Positions 32,416 through 32,610 of a DNA stretch of 32,610 bases are shown here, one piece after another. Position 1 is the first letter of the stretch; each line of letters starts with the position of its first letter. The translations under genes were made by a program, and so were the position numbers. This DNA is from an uncultured Pelagibacteraceae bacterium. Lineage in GTDB: Bacteria; Pseudomonadota; Alphaproteobacteria; Pelagibacterales; Pelagibacteraceae. The stretch covers positions 1 through 32,610 of the forward strand of contig CACBDD010000009.1 in the NCBI GenBank assembly GCA_902537905.1. The letters are read 5' to 3'. The notes under the pieces were generated by a model, which was not told where the DNA came from, did not search any database, and saw only the letters and a list, made by a program, of their open reading frames with translations.

Positions 32416-32610
32416 ATGATTTTAATTGACGGAAAAAAAGCTGCAGCTGAACTCAGAGAAGAATTAAAACAAGAAGTATCAGGGCTTAAATCCAAATATA
32501 ATAAAGTCCCTGGTTTAACTGTAATATTAATTGGGGATCTAACTCCAAGTCAAATTTATGTTCGTAATAAAGAAAAATCAGCAAATGAAGTAGGTCTAAA
32601 ATCAGATGTA
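32416..32610 (+). CDS. folD: Bifunctional methylene-THF dehydrogenase/cyclohydrolase FolD (partial, N-terminal 65 residues)
   Basis: FolD oxidises 5,10-methylene-THF and hydrolyses the methenyl product to 10-formyl-THF, the one-carbon donor used by PurH. Only the N-terminus is inside the window: MILIDGKKAAAELREELKQ, then VPGLTVILIGDLTPSQIYVR and NKEKSANEVGLKSDV, which matches the family start (xILVGxxPASxxYVxxKxKxxxxxGI) with Tyr and Lys of the active site in IYVRNKEK. The frame stays open to the edge. Confidence 0.93.
   Translation, partial: MILIDGKKAAAELREELKQEVSGLKSKYNKVPGLTVILIGDLTPSQIYVRNKEKSANEVGLKSDV

Noticed and set aside
1..32610. CRISPR arrays, insertion sequences, prophage or toxin-antitoxin genes
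   Set aside because: No regularly spaced repeats, transposase motifs, phage proteins or small paired toxin genes were found; apart from a few poorly characterised families the genes are chromosomal housekeeping.

Overview
This window is a compact, strongly AT-rich stretch of bacterial chromosome, roughly 30% GC by eye. Protein sequences and gene order point to an alphaproteobacterium of the SAR11 / Candidatus Pelagibacter type. The signs are very short or overlapping intergenic spaces, lysine- and isoleucine-rich proteins, HemJ instead of HemG/HemY, and the alphaproteobacterial order hemE | ppsR-maf-aroE-coaE-dnaQ with secB, fxsA, Tim44-like, Smr, hslUV and his genes. I see no mobile elements, CRISPR arrays or phage genes. 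It reads as core chromosome.

Layout. Positions 1-2401, minus strand: late heme genes hemE, hemH and hemJ (hemJ runs off the left edge). Positions 2402-2667: a 266-bp gene-free, AT-rich gap with one perfect DnaA-box match and several near matches, between hemE and the ppsR/RP001-type gene. This is the same neighbourhood as the Caulobacter chromosome origin, so it is a candidate oriC. Positions 2668-6088, plus: ppsR, maf, aroE, coaE, dnaQ, nearly all overlapping or abutting. Positions 6081-9868: secB and fxsA (minus), a Tim44-like protein and an Smr protein (plus), hslU and hslV (minus). Positions 9958-13792, plus: hisB-hisH-hisA-hisF-hisE, then a HIT protein and a GNAT acetyltransferase. Positions 13789-16418, minus: lolA and ftsK. 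Positions 16481-17557, plus: a degenerate-looking UbiH/COQ6-family flavoprotein. Then a LON-domain protein (minus), tRNA-Gly(GCC) with phhB directly behind it (plus), and purH, a heparinase II/III-like protein, rpe and a YggT-like membrane protein (minus).

Positions 22981-27860 look like an acetate or related monocarboxylate uptake and activation unit. A large sodium:solute symporter and its small DUF4212 partner (minus) lie next to an unknown conserved protein (plus) and acetyl-CoA synthetase (minus). The symporter carries an EF-hand-like loop and is followed by a strong intrinsic terminator. The acetyl-CoA synthetase has an unusual lysine-rich N-terminal tail. Last come an EVE-domain protein and tsaD (minus), divergent from hemC-hemD, an MscS channel, a YggT protein and the start of folD (plus).

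Together the genes supply heme (five hem genes in two clusters), histidine, purines, shikimate, CoA, tRNA t6A, protein export and turnover, and chromosome segregation. The most unusual points are the candidate origin, the basic tail on Acs, the degraded flavin motifs in the UbiH-like protein, the tRNA-phhB arrangement, and the repeated 3' overlaps between convergent genes.
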